DNA from: Ursidibacter arcticus
Lineage (GTDB): Bacteria > Pseudomonadota > Gammaproteobacteria > Enterobacterales > Pasteurellaceae
Direction of reading: 5' to 3'
Assembly: GCF_009761375.1 (NCBI RefSeq)
Contig: NZ_LEKM01000140.1
Coordinates: 1 to 42,058, forward strand
DNA length: 42,058 bases
Of this stretch, positions 9,205-17,913 are shown one piece after another. A program made the position numbers and the translations under genes. The notes under the pieces were generated by a model that saw only the letters and a program-made list of their open reading frames with translations, was not told the origin of the DNA and did not search any database. The number at the start of each line of letters is the position of its first letter. The stretch's first letter is position 1.

Positions 9205-9254
9205 ATCTGCACCCCAAAAGTTGGACTAAACAACCAATGAATTAAGGTGCAGAT
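9205..9254. mobile_element. Probable IS3-family terminal-repeat remnant
   Basis: The stretch starts ATCTGCACCCCAAAAGTTGG, and ATCTGCACC (9205-9213) recurs inverted as GGTGCAGAT at 9246-9254. Tip sequences of the form TGCACCCCAAAAGTTGGAC are typical of IS3/IS150-type ends. No transposase coding sequence is nearby, so this would be a solo end or small derivative left after deletion. It lies between lutC and rseB, a place where the gene order also looks unusual. Based on motif resemblance only. Confidence 0.4.
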
Positions 9255-9380
9255 TTTCATACTTAACCATAAACCAATTCAATCTTTCATTCCTTCTGTA
9301 AATAGCGAAGTATGTTTTAGCTTATAATCATTACGCTTTTTTGTTACAATCTTTGCCCTTATATATAACAAGTCAAAATA

Positions 9381-10361
9381 ATGAAAAGAAATACCTTATT
9401 AACGCTATTATTTGCTTTATTGTTTGTTTTAAGTTCGCCGTTATATGCCAAAACGGCACAATTTTCTTCGCCTTTAGAATATCTCAATGCAATGACAAAA
9501 GCACATAAAACGTTAAATTATGAACAGCTTTATATTTTGCAACAAGGGGAAGATGTTCAATCTTTGCGTTATCGCCACGCCTATTGGAATGAGAAAGAAT
9601 ATGCTCAATTATTACGCCTAGATAATAATCGAGAAGAGATGATTTTGCGTGATGATATGGTGAGTTATTTTGGCGAATTTCAGCCTTTTAGTTTGCCAAG
9701 TTCGCATATCTTAGATGATCTGCCATCTGTGCTTTATACAGACTTTAATCAGCTGCAAGGCTATCATTTTGTCGATTCGGGCAGAATGAGAGTGGCTGAC
9801 CGTCTTGCTCGAGTGATCCGCATTGTGCCTAGAGATGATTTCCGCTATCAATATGAAGTTTGGATTGATGAAGAAAATCATCTATTGCTACGCAGTGATC
9901 TGTTAGATCGTGAAAGAAATGTGTTAGAGCAATTTAAGGTGATACAAAATACTGTTAATGAAGAGTTTTTGTATATTGTTGAGCCGATTAGTACCCTAAT
10001 TTTGCCTGCACTAATTCAACCGAAAGAAAACTCGCCACAAAATACATTAAATTGGAAGCCAAGTTGGATTCCACAAGGGTTTAAAGCTATTTCTTCGGGG
10101 CGACAAACTTTATCTGAGTTTTTAATGGATAATGAACAAGTAGAAAGCCAATTATATAGCGATGGATTATTCTCCTTTACTATCTATGTTGTACAGAATA
10201 AAGGCATCATTTTTGATGAACAGTTTTGGCGACAAGGGAAAATGAGTATTTATAGCCAAACTTTGGGTGATAAAGATGTCGTTATTGTAGGCGAAATTCC
10301 ACTGGTATCCGCTCGTCATATTGTGCAAGAAATCAAATTGCAAGAAATTAAGCCAAACTAA
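9381..10361 (+). CDS. rseB: Sigma-E regulatory protein RseB (MucB)
   Basis: RseB is a periplasmic protein that binds the anti-sigma factor RseA, protects it from DegS cleavage, and senses mislocalised lipopolysaccharide and lipoproteins. The 326-residue protein (E. coli about 318) has a signal peptide ending LYA around residue 23, an N-terminal LolA-like domain (about 30-210) and a smaller C-terminal domain beginning WKPSWIPQGFKAI. rseC follows after 21 bases. In most gammaproteobacteria rpoE and rseA come directly before rseB; here the upstream gene is lutC and only 197 non-coding bases intervene. A TACAAT -10-like box lies at 9345-9350. Confidence 0.92.
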   Translation: MKRNTLLTLLFALLFVLSSPLYAKTAQFSSPLEYLNAMTKAHKTLNYEQLYILQQGEDVQSLRYRHAYWNEKEYAQLLRLDNNREEMILRDDMVSYFGEFQPFSLPSSHILDDLPSVLYTDFNQLQGYHFVDSGRMRVADRLARVIRIVPRDDFRYQYEVWIDEENHLLLRSDLLDRERNVLEQFKVIQNTVNEEFLYIVEPISTLILPALIQPKENSPQNTLNWKPSWIPQGFKAISSGRQTLSEFLMDNEQVESQLYSDGLFSFTIYVVQNKGIIFDEQFWRQGKMSIYSQTLGDKDVVIVGEIPLVSARHIVQEIKLQEIKPN

Positions 10362-10382
10362 CCGCTTACGGAGAAAATCATA

Positions 10383-10811
10383 ATGATGATTGAACAAGCT
10401 ACCGTTTTAGATTATCAAAATGGGGTAGCAAAGGTACAATGCTTTGCTAAAAGTGGCTGTGGTGCTTGCTCGGCTACATCAGGTTGTGGAACTAAATCTC
10501 TTTCGGCATTGGCTGGAGAAAAAGTAGCACCACAATTTGAGTTGAGTGTAAATCAAGTTTTGAGCGTGGGCGATCGTATTGAAATTGGCTTGGCAGAAAA
10601 CAGTTTATTGGTAAGCGTATTTTGGTTGTACTTAATACCACTTATCGCTTTAGTGGGAAGTACATTGCTACTTTCACAATGGATTAGTAATGAATTAGGA
10701 TTGGCATTCGGTATTTTTACTGCCACTGCAATCACTTTTGTTATTGTAAAAAAAATAATAGCTCAAAAACAGCAAGGGGAATTTACCCCTATATTTTTGC
10801 GAAAGATTTAA
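10383..10811 (+). CDS. rseC: SoxR-reducing system / sigma-E regulator RseC
   Basis: RseC is a small inner-membrane protein linked to sigma-E control and to reduction of SoxR. The 142-residue protein has the family's cysteine cluster near residues 20-37 (CFAKSGCGACSATSGCG), followed by two hydrophobic segments at about 74-120. Length fits the family. ATG 10383 has GGAGAAAA upstream; an adjacent ATG at 10386 is possible. It is co-directional with rseB, and fadD starts 10 bases after its stop, so all three may be one transcript. Confidence 0.92.
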   Translation: MMIEQATVLDYQNGVAKVQCFAKSGCGACSATSGCGTKSLSALAGEKVAPQFELSVNQVLSVGDRIEIGLAENSLLVSVFWLYLIPLIALVGSTLLLSQWISNELGLAFGIFTATAITFVIVKKIIAQKQQGEFTPIFLRKI

Positions 10812-10821
10812 GGAGAGTTAA

Positions 10822-12531
10822 ATGGAGCAGATTTGGTTTGAAAATTATCCAGTAGGGGCAGAGCGTACGATAAACCCCGATGAATATAGTTCTTTGCTGG
10901 AAATGTTTGAAAAAGCAGTACAACGCCACCCTGATATTCCTGCGTATATCAATATGGGAAAAGTACTGACATTTCGTAAATTGGAAGAGCGTAGTCGAGC
11001 ATTTGCCGCATATTTACAAAATGAATTACGTTTAGAAAAAGGCGAGCGAATTGCCTTGATGATGCCAAATTTATTGCAATATCCTATCGCATTATTTGGG
11101 GCATTGCGTGCGGGACTTGTGGTGGTAAATGTAAATCCTCTTTATACACCACGAGAATTGGAACATCAGCTCAATGATAGTGGAGCGAAAGCGATTGTTG
11201 TGGTCTCTAACTTTGCAGCAACTTTAGAAAAAGTAGTTTTTGATACGCAGGTTAAACACGTTATCTTAACCCGAATGGGCGATCAGCTCTCTTTCGGTAA
11301 ACGTACCTTAGTTAATTTTGTGGTTAAGTATGTCAAAAAACTCGTGCCAAAATATAAATTACCTCACGCAGTAAGTTTTCGTGAAGCCTTGAGTATTGGT
11401 AAGCAACGTCAATATGTCAAACCTGTTATTCATAGTGATGATCTTGCTTTCTTACAATATACAGGTGGTACAACAGGTGTAGCGAAAGGGGCAATGCTAA
11501 CTCATCGCAACATTATTGCTAATGTAATGCAGGCAAAATGGGTGGCTTATCCGCTAGTGAGTAAAGGTGATGAGCGAATTGCCGTCATTGCCTTACCGCT
11601 TTACCACGTTTTTGCTTTAACGGTAAACTGTTTGCTCTTTATTGAATTAGGGATTACAGGGCTATTGATTACTAATCCAAGAGATATTCCAGGTTTTATC
11701 AAAGAGCTGAAAAAATATCGAGTGATGGCAATTACAGGGGTAAATACTCTATTTAATGCTTTATTGAATAATAGCCAGTTGAAAGAAGTTGATTTTTCTA
11801 AGTTACGTCTTTCTGTTGGTGGCGGTGCGGCTATTCAACGTGCAGTGGCGGAGCGTTGGCATCAAACCACTGGAAATCATATTATTGAAGGTTATGGTAT
11901 GACGGAATGTTCACCATTGATTGCGGCAACTCGTAATGACTCAACCGAGTATTCTGGCTCAATTGGTGTACCTGTTCCGAATACAGATATTCGTATTGTT
12001 GATGATGCAGGAAATGATGTTGCAATGGGTGAACGTGGCGAGTTATGGGTAAAAGGTCCACAAGTTATGCGTGGTTATTGGCAACGTCCTGAAGATACCG
12101 CTGATGTGTTAAAAGATGGCTGGATGGCAACAGGGGATATTGTTGAAATGGGGCAAGATCTTAATTTACGCATAGTGGATCGTAAAAAAGATATGATTAT
12201 CGTATCGGGTTTTAATGTTTATCCAAATGAAATTGAAGATGTTGTTGCACTGCACCCTAAAGTGAATGAAGTGGTTGCGGTCGGTATTCCAAGTGAAGCC
12301 TCTGGTGAGAGCATTAAAGTATATGTGACCAAAAAAGATGAAAGCCTAACTCGTGAAGAACTGCGTAGCCACTGCCGACAACATCTCACAGGTTATAAGA
12401 TCCCAAGAGATATTGAGTTCCGAGATGATCTACCAAAAAGTAATGTCGGTAAAATTCTACGCCGAGTATTACGAGATGAAGAAGTTGCAAGGGTAAAAGC
12501 TCAGCTTAAACCAGAAAATGTTACTGAATAA
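10822..12531 (+). CDS. fadD: Long-chain fatty-acid--CoA ligase
   Basis: FadD activates long-chain fatty acids to acyl-CoA through an acyl-AMP intermediate at the inner face of the membrane. The 569-residue protein aligns over its length with E. coli FadD from recall. Visible motifs are the AMP-binding loop [11 protein letters not shown] (from residue 213), GYGMTE (357-362), the TGD motif (D439), the FACS signature around [20 protein letters not shown], and catalytic K544 in LPKSNVGK. It begins 10 bases after rseC with AAGGAGAG as ribosome binding site. No other beta-oxidation gene is in the window, so its role may be phospholipid precursor salvage rather than growth on fat (inference). Confidence 0.96.
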   Translation: MEQIWFENYPVGAERTINPDEYSSLLEMFEKAVQRHPDIPAYINMGKVLTFRKLEERSRAFAAYLQNELRLEKGERIALMMPNLLQYPIALFGALRAGLVVVNVNPLYTPRELEHQLNDSGAKAIVVVSNFAATLEKVVFDTQVKHVILTRMGDQLSFGKRTLVNFVVKYVKKLVPKYKLPHAVSFREALSIGKQRQYVKPVIHSDDLAFLQYTGGTTGVAKGAMLTHRNIIANVMQAKWVAYPLVSKGDERIAVIALPLYHVFALTVNCLLFIELGITGLLITNPRDIPGFIKELKKYRVMAITGVNTLFNALLNNSQLKEVDFSKLRLSVGGGAAIQRAVAERWHQTTGNHIIEGYGMTECSPLIAATRNDSTEYSGSIGVPVPNTDIRIVDDAGNDVAMGERGELWVKGPQVMRGYWQRPEDTADVLKDGWMATGDIVEMGQDLNLRIVDRKKDMIIVSGFNVYPNEIEDVVALHPKVNEVVAVGIPSEASGESIKVYVTKKDESLTREELRSHCRQHLTGYKIPRDIEFRDDLPKSNVGKILRRVLRDEEVARVKAQLKPENVTE

Positions 12532-12623
12532 GCGATAAGAGACTTTTTTCCTAAATATAAGATTAACTAAAAATCTTGTTATTTTTAGCATTTCATAAGT
12601 TAAAACGCTATTCTGTTTTTTAG

Positions 12624-12670
12624 CCATAAACCCATATTTTAGTAATGAAATATGGGTTTATGGTTTTTTT
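12624..12670 (+). terminator. Strong intrinsic terminator after fadD
   Basis: A perfect 16-bp stem (arms 12624-12639 and 12648-12663) with an 8-base loop is followed at once by seven T (12664-12670). This is a textbook intrinsic terminator for the rseB-rseC-fadD unit and insulates the next cluster. Confidence 0.92.
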
Positions 12671-12974
12671 ATTATATTTTTATATTATTCATTTCTTTTA
12701 GTTTTAATGTTTTTTCTATTAATCTATATCTCAAGATATATATCATAATATTTATTGCTAAATAAAAGGTCTCTATAACTAAAAACTATGTTTTGTATTT
12801 TTGTATTTATTTACAATGGGTTACGCTTTTTATTATGTGTTTTATATTATTTTTATTATTGGGATATATTTATTTTTAATTATAACAAATATATAAATGG
12901 TCTTTCACAAATTTATTAGAAAACTATTTAATACACTCAAAGAGCATTATTTCAATCAATTAAAAGGAGTGTTT
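12671..12974 (+). promoter_or_regulatory. AT-rich leader before the sulfotransferase/ABC cluster
   Basis: About 300 bases without a credible gene and extremely AT-rich. It holds a 16-bp palindrome, TATATCT-ca-AGATATA (12725-12740), that could be a repressor or activator site. A possible promoter is TTTACA (12810-12815) and TATTAT (12831-12836), 15 bases apart, which is short. In such AT-rich DNA chance matches are expected. No known riboswitch was recognised. A good ribosome binding site, AAAGGAG, precedes ATG 12975. Confidence 0.35.
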
Positions 12975-14762
12975 ATGGGTCATCCAACTATTTTTCCAAC
13001 AGGCGTAACAATTTATAAACCTGAGAAATGCTGGAACGGTTATAACCTTGTTCAAACTATCCGTTCGGGTGCTTTATTATTTGATATGAATGGGAATGAG
13101 ATTCGTCGCTGGGACGAATTTCATGGCTTTCCAAATAAATTGTTGCCGAATGGTGATTTGATTGGTTATTCGGGAGATCGTAATCCTAAGTATGGAATGC
13201 AAGATGGCGTTGATTTAGTACAAATTGATTACGACGGTAATGTGGTGTGGAAATTCGATAAATTTGAATTTGTTGCAGATGAAGGTGAAATTCCACGTTA
13301 TATGGCTCGTAGCCATCACGACTATCAACGAGAAGGCAATCCAGTTGGATACTATGTACCAGATCAAGAACCGCAATCTCGATCAGGGAAAACACTAATA
13401 CTAGGTCATAAAACGGTTTTAAATGAAAAGATAAGTGCAACTAAGCTATTAGATGATGTCTTCTATGAAGTGGACTGGGAAGGAAATATTTTATGGCAAT
13501 GGTTAGCTTCGGATCATTTTGACGAAATTGGTTTTAGCGAGGAAGCTAAGAAAACCATTTATAAGAACCCTAATATACGAGCGGCTGATGGTGGGGTTGG
13601 AGATTGGTTACATATTAACTGTATGAGCTATCTCGGTGAGAACAAATGGTACGATGCAGGTGATGAGAGATTTCACCCTGAAAACATTATTTTTGACAGC
13701 CGAGAAGCGAATTTCTTAGCAATTATATCTAAGAAAAGCGGCGAGATTGTCTGGGAAATAGGTCCGAATTGGGAAGAGGATGATGTGAAGCATATCGGTA
13801 ATATTATTGGCCCTCACCACGCTCACTTGATTCCTAAAGGCTTACCTGGAGCAGGGAATATTTTGGTTTTTGATAATGGTGGTTGGGGTGGATATGGTGC
13901 TCCTAATCCAGAAAGTCCAGATGGTACTAAAAATGCTCGTCGTGATTATTCGCGAGTTTTAGAAATTGATCCAATCAGCTTAGATATTATTTGGCAATTT
14001 ACACCAGAAGATATTAAAGCGGCTATTCCAACTGATGCCAGCAAATTTTATAGCCCTTATGTAAGTAGTGCACAGCGTTTACCTAATGGAAATACATTGA
14101 TAGATGAAGGATCAAATGGAAGATTGCTTGAGGTAACTGCTGAAAAAGAGATTGTATGGGAATGGATTTCTCCTTATTACAGCCATCAGGATGGAGATAA
14201 ACCGATAAATAATATGATTTATCGAGCCTACCGCTATCCTTATGATTGGGTAAAACAAGAACCACTTCCGAAAGAAGTAGCAATTGAACCTATTGATGTT
14301 ACTCATTATCGGTTACCTAATGCAGGTAAATTTGGTGCTAAATCAATAATAAAAGTTGAAGGGACATTACCTTATACTGAAAGTGCTGCATTATGTGTAG
14401 CCAAAAGTGATGAAAAGTTAGAAAAAACATCGTTGTTTAAGATAAATAGCAGTTTATTCACCGAAATCAATGAAACAGAATCCTTATCCCAATCCAAAAT
14501 TGAACTTATATTGTTTGGGGCAGAAAGATGTGTTCATTGTAAGACTTTATATTCAGCATTAGAGAAGCTATTACATTCGGATTTAGCCCAATTTATTGAT
14601 GCTAAATATATCAATGTAGATAAAAATCCGAATTTAGTGGATACCTATGATATTCGAGGAATTCCAACTGTAATTCTTGTAAAACAAAATAAAGAGCTTG
14701 CTAGACAATCGGGAGTACAGACATACCAGCAACTGTATGATTGGTTAAAAGTATTCATTTAA
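12975..14762 (+). CDS. Arylsulfotransferase-family protein fused to a C-terminal thioredoxin domain
   Basis: A 595-residue protein in two parts. Residues about 1-455 match the arylsulfotransferase (ASST) beta-propeller family, which moves sulfate from aryl sulfate esters to phenols. Conserved elements are HHDYQREGNPVGYY (H114, H115), WLHIN (H213), KWYDAGDERFHPENII, and GPHHAH (H281, H282, H284) followed by GLPGAGNILVFDNGG. A charged linker (about 460-505) leads to a thioredoxin-like domain with C519-V-H-C522 and the cis-Pro loop GIPTV (P564). No signal peptide is seen, so a cytoplasmic site is inferred. An upstream ATG at 12897 would add 26 residues but has no ribosome binding site; AAAGGAG precedes 12975. 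The ABC importer follows after 13 bases. Substrate unknown. Confidence 0.8.
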   Translation: MGHPTIFPTGVTIYKPEKCWNGYNLVQTIRSGALLFDMNGNEIRRWDEFHGFPNKLLPNGDLIGYSGDRNPKYGMQDGVDLVQIDYDGNVVWKFDKFEFVADEGEIPRYMARSHHDYQREGNPVGYYVPDQEPQSRSGKTLILGHKTVLNEKISATKLLDDVFYEVDWEGNILWQWLASDHFDEIGFSEEAKKTIYKNPNIRAADGGVGDWLHINCMSYLGENKWYDAGDERFHPENIIFDSREANFLAIISKKSGEIVWEIGPNWEEDDVKHIGNIIGPHHAHLIPKGLPGAGNILVFDNGGWGGYGAPNPESPDGTKNARRDYSRVLEIDPISLDIIWQFTPEDIKAAIPTDASKFYSPYVSSAQRLPNGNTLIDEGSNGRLLEVTAEKEIVWEWISPYYSHQDGDKPINNMIYRAYRYPYDWVKQEPLPKEVAIEPIDVTHYRLPNAGKFGAKSIIKVEGTLPYTESAALCVAKSDEKLEKTSLFKINSSLFTEINETESLSQSKIELILFGAERCVHCKTLYSALEKLLHSDLAQFIDAKYINVDKNPNLVDTYDIRGIPTVILVKQNKELARQSGVQTYQQLYDWLKVFI

Positions 14763-14775
14763 GCGGAGGGAATAT

Positions 14776-15546
14776 ATGAAAAATGGATTATTAAATGTTT
14801 CTTTAAATAGGAATCTTAAATTTATTTTACCTTTAAGCATTTTACTGGGGTGGTACTGTTCTACTACGATTGGTGGATTACCAGAAACTGCATTGCCTAA
14901 GATAAGTTCAGTAGGTACTACTGCGGTTGAGATGATTAGATCTGGTGAATTATATGCCGATTTAGGAATTAGTTTACGCCGAGTTCTTGTTGGTTTTTTT
15001 CTTGCATCAACAATCGGTATTACTTTAGGAATATTAATGGGTATTTCAAAAAAGATAAGTGAATTTTTTCAGCTGACATTAACTGCGATGCGACAAATTC
15101 CAATGGTTGCTTGGATACCGTTAATTATTCTGTGGGCTGGGATAGATGAGTTATCTAAAATAGTAGTCATTTTATTTGCTGCAACATTCCCTATTATTGT
15201 TAATACAATCAACGGTATTGATTCAACTTCCAAAAGTTTCTTAGAAGTTGCTGAAGTTTATCGTATGAGTAAATGGGATACATTTAGAAAAATTTACTTA
15301 CCGTCTGCGTTACCAGCATTATTTACTGGGTTACGTTTATCGTTGGGGATCTCTTGGATGGCTGTTGTTGCCTCCGAACTAATAGCATCTTCTTCAGGAA
15401 TAGGTTTTAGACTTAATGATGCTCGTAGTTTAATGCGTTCTGATGTTGTGATTGTTTGTATGTTCGTTATTGGATCTGTGGGGTTATTGATGGATAAGAT
15501 TATTTGTATTGCAGCAGAGCTTGCAACACCTTGGAAAAATAATTAG
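14776..15546 (+). CDS. ABC transporter permease, SsuC/TauC type
   Basis: A 256-residue inner-membrane subunit with about six hydrophobic segments and the BPD_transp_1 fold. The EAA loop that docks to the ATPase is near residues 157-180 (EVAEVYRMSKWDTFRKIYLP). It most resembles permeases for sulfonates, taurine or nitrate-like substrates (SsuC/TauC family). It begins 13 bases after the sulfotransferase-thioredoxin gene (GCGGAGGG as ribosome binding site) and is followed by its ATPase. Specificity cannot be read from the sequence; the ASST-family neighbour suggests an organosulfur compound (inference). Confidence 0.9.
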   Translation: MKNGLLNVSLNRNLKFILPLSILLGWYCSTTIGGLPETALPKISSVGTTAVEMIRSGELYADLGISLRRVLVGFFLASTIGITLGILMGISKKISEFFQLTLTAMRQIPMVAWIPLIILWAGIDELSKIVVILFAATFPIIVNTINGIDSTSKSFLEVAEVYRMSKWDTFRKIYLPSALPALFTGLRLSLGISWMAVVASELIASSSGIGFRLNDARSLMRSDVVIVCMFVIGSVGLLMDKIICIAAELATPWKNN

Positions 15547-15580
15547 GTACCAATAATTTGTATAAAATAATGGAGGATTT

Positions 15581-16354
15581 ATGTCAGAGAATTTAATTGA
15601 AATAAAAAATATTTCTAAAATTTACCAGAAAGAAAGTGGTGATGTCCCTGTATTAAATAATATCAATCTAACTATTAAAAAAGGTGAGTTCGTTACTATT
15701 GTAGGGCATAGTGGCTGTGGTAAAAGTACATTATTAAAAATGATTGCAGGGATGCTCCCTGCTGATTCAGGGGATATTAAGATCAATGGGAGATCAATAA
15801 CGGAAAGTCAAGGAAATTGTGCAATGGTATTTCAAGAGTCCCGTTTATTTCCTTGGTTGAAAATATATGAAAATGTCGGTGTAGGGTTAAAGAATCTACC
15901 TAAATCGGAGAGAGAATATAAAGCTTACGATTATCTGAAATTAGTCGGATTATCTGGTTTTGAAAATGCTTATCCGAAAGAATTATCGGGTGGTATGGCT
16001 CAGCGTGCAGCTATTGCTCGTGGACTAGTGATGAATACAGATATTTTACTGTTTGATGAGCCATTCGGTGCATTAGATGCAATGACTAAAATCCAAATGC
16101 AAGAAGAAGTATTGCGTATTCGTCAAGAAGAACAGAAGACGATGATTCTAGTAACCCACGATATTGAAGAAGCGGTGTATTTAGGAGATCGTGTTGTTGT
16201 ATTGTCTTCACGCCCTGGACAAATTAAAGATATTGTTTCAGTAAAAATGGAAGGCATAAAGGATCGCACTAAAGATGAGTTTCTTTACTATAAAAATAAG
16301 ATTCATCAATATTTCTTTGAAAGTAAGCACTACGATATTGAATATCAAATTTAG
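15581..16354 (+). CDS. ABC transporter ATPase, SsuB/TauB type
   Basis: A 257-residue ATP-binding subunit with every expected motif: Walker A GHSGCGKST (42-50), Q-loop Q85, signature LSGGMAQR (135-142), Walker B ILLFDEP (155-161) followed by the D-loop GALD, and switch H193 in VTHD. The sequence after the Q-loop, ESRLFPWLKIYENVGVGL, is typical of the SsuB/TauB/NrtD branch. TGGAGGA precedes the ATG. It powers the permease encoded just upstream. Nothing suggests inactivation. Confidence 0.93.
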   Translation: MSENLIEIKNISKIYQKESGDVPVLNNINLTIKKGEFVTIVGHSGCGKSTLLKMIAGMLPADSGDIKINGRSITESQGNCAMVFQESRLFPWLKIYENVGVGLKNLPKSEREYKAYDYLKLVGLSGFENAYPKELSGGMAQRAAIARGLVMNTDILLFDEPFGALDAMTKIQMQEEVLRIRQEEQKTMILVTHDIEEAVYLGDRVVVLSSRPGQIKDIVSVKMEGIKDRTKDEFLYYKNKIHQYFFESKHYDIEYQI

Positions 16355-16364
16355 GGGATAAAAT

Positions 16365-17396
16365 ATGACAAAATCTAAACGAAAAGTCTTTACTCTATTT
16401 TTGTACATTAGTTTATTATTTATCTTATCTTTAGGTGGAATTAAATTTACTGAGGGTACAAAAATATCACCTGAACATACACTCAAAACATTACGTTTAG
16501 GGCTGCCGGGTATATCTAATAGTACCTTAGAGGCTGGTGGTATTGCTGTTCACAATAAGTACTTTGAAGAAGAACTGGCTAAAGAAGGCTATAAATTAGA
16601 AATAGTTTTCTTTCAACAGGCAGGTCCTGCACTGAATGAAGCATTAGCATCTAACAAAATAGATGTTGCACTTTATGGTGACTTACCGATCGCTATTCTT
16701 AAAAGTAAAGGTGCTGATGTAAAAGTGTTTGCGATAGACAATTCAAATTTACAATTTGGCACTATCGTTCAAAATGAGAGCCAAGCTAAGACGATTGCTG
16801 ATTTACAAGGGAAAAAAGTGATCTACGGTAAAGGAACAGTACAGCAACGCTATTTCAATGCCATTACCAAATCTTATCAATTGGACCCAAAAAACTTTGA
16901 AATGGTCAATTCTGTTGGTGCAGATGCTAATTCTGTATTTAGTGGTAGACAAGCAGATGCCATATTTGCATTCTATTACACGGTATTATTTATGGAGTCA
17001 AAAGGAATGGGGCGGGTCATTGAATCTACCTTAGATAAACCTGAGATTAGTTCACAAAGTCTTGCAGTAGGACGTAATGAATATCTTGTTCAAAATGAAC
17101 GAGCGGCTGTTGCAATGATAAGAGGATTGAAACGTGCAAAAGAGTTTGCAGCTCAGAATCCAAGTGCGGCATACAATATTTTCGCAAAAAATAATATCCC
17201 TGCTGCGGTTTATGAGAAAGCATACTCTGCTGATCTTGAATTTAAAAATTTTGAACCAGAAATTACATCTGCATCAATTGATAAACTTAATCACTTAGTG
17301 GATTTTCTTATTGAAAATAAACTGATTAATACTAGAGTAGATGTAAATGATTTAATTACGACGAAGTATTATCAATTATTCTTACAAGACAAGTAA
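16365..17396 (+). CDS. ABC transporter substrate-binding protein, SsuA/NMT1 type
   Basis: A 343-residue periplasmic binding protein. The N-terminus has a basic start (MTKSKRKVF) and a hydrophobic stretch to about residue 27, with no clear lipobox or strong cleavage site, so it may stay anchored. The mature part has the two-lobe NMT1/SsuA pattern: LRLGLPGISNSTLEAGGIAV, KIDVALYGDLPIAILKS, and GRQADAIFAFYYTVLFMESK. Such proteins bind sulfonates, taurine or related small anions. It is the last gene of the four-gene cluster, 10 bases after the ATPase. Ligand unknown; sulfate ester or sulfonate is the contextual guess. Confidence 0.88.
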   Translation: MTKSKRKVFTLFLYISLLFILSLGGIKFTEGTKISPEHTLKTLRLGLPGISNSTLEAGGIAVHNKYFEEELAKEGYKLEIVFFQQAGPALNEALASNKIDVALYGDLPIAILKSKGADVKVFAIDNSNLQFGTIVQNESQAKTIADLQGKKVIYGKGTVQQRYFNAITKSYQLDPKNFEMVNSVGADANSVFSGRQADAIFAFYYTVLFMESKGMGRVIESTLDKPEISSQSLAVGRNEYLVQNERAAVAMIRGLKRAKEFAAQNPSAAYNIFAKNNIPAAVYEKAYSADLEFKNFEPEITSASIDKLNHLVDFLIENKLINTRVDVNDLITTKYYQLFLQDK

Positions 17397-17520
17397 GATG
17401 TTCTACAAAATGTTTAGTCAAAATTATCCAATGATATATTGAGCCTATTTCAACATATTTAAAGAATTTTGGGGTATATAAAGGGTAAATCAGCAATCAT
17501 TTTGTTCACTACACCAACAA

Positions 17521-17565
17521 AAAGCGGTGGGATTTATAAAGTTTTTTACGTATCCCATCGCTTAT
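17521..17565. terminator. Convergent hairpin from degenerate uptake signals
   Basis: AGCGGTGGGAT (from 17523) pairs with ATCCCATCGCT (17552-17562) with one G-U pair, around an 18-base AT-rich loop. It lies between the plus-strand ABC cluster and minus-strand cspD, so it could stop both. The arms carry partial uptake-signal sequence (AAAGCGGT) but no exact core. Confidence 0.6.
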
Positions 17566-17592
17566 TGAAATGATATATTCTATTCATTCACA

Positions 17593-17802
17593 CTATTCAA
17601 CAATAGGAATAATGCGTGAAGCTGAAGCACCTTTATCACTATTAGTAAATTCAAATTGGACTTTTTGTCCCATTTTTAATGATCGATAACCTTCCCCTTC
17701 AATGACAGAAAAATGGGCGAAGATATCACCTTCAAATACGTCAGATGTAATAAAACCAAACCCTTTTGCATTGTTGAACCATTTTACGATGCCAATTTCC
17801 AT
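17593..17802 (-). CDS. cspD: Cold-shock-domain protein CspD
   Basis: A 69-residue protein starting MEIGIVKWFNNAKGFGFI with RNP1 (KGFGFI) and RNP2-like (DIFAHFS) motifs, then GYRSLKMGQKVQFEF. It is closer to E. coli CspD, a stationary-phase inhibitor of DNA replication, than to CspA, judging by the FNNAKGFGFI and YRSLK stretches. I start it at ATG 17802 with an AAGGAGA-type site in the minus sense; the longer reading from 17895 would add 31 non-homologous residues. It is transcribed toward the sulfur cluster and may share a transcript with the upstream YceB-like gene 111 bases away. Confidence 0.92.
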   Translation of the reverse strand: MEIGIVKWFNNAKGFGFITSDVFEGDIFAHFSVIEGEGYRSLKMGQKVQFEFTNSDKGASASRIIPIVE

Positions 17803-17913
17803 TAGAAAATCTCCTTTGTTATCTAAGTGGCTCAATCTTAATTGAAAATAGGCGATTATTAAATTAACAATTTTTAAAATATCGACATAGATCACAAAAT
17901 TTTAATCATTTCT

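Noticed and set aside
12532-12974. Small RNA gene in the long gap after fadD
   Set aside because: The terminator at 12624-12670 is explained by fadD; no promoter-terminator pair for a separate RNA could be made out.
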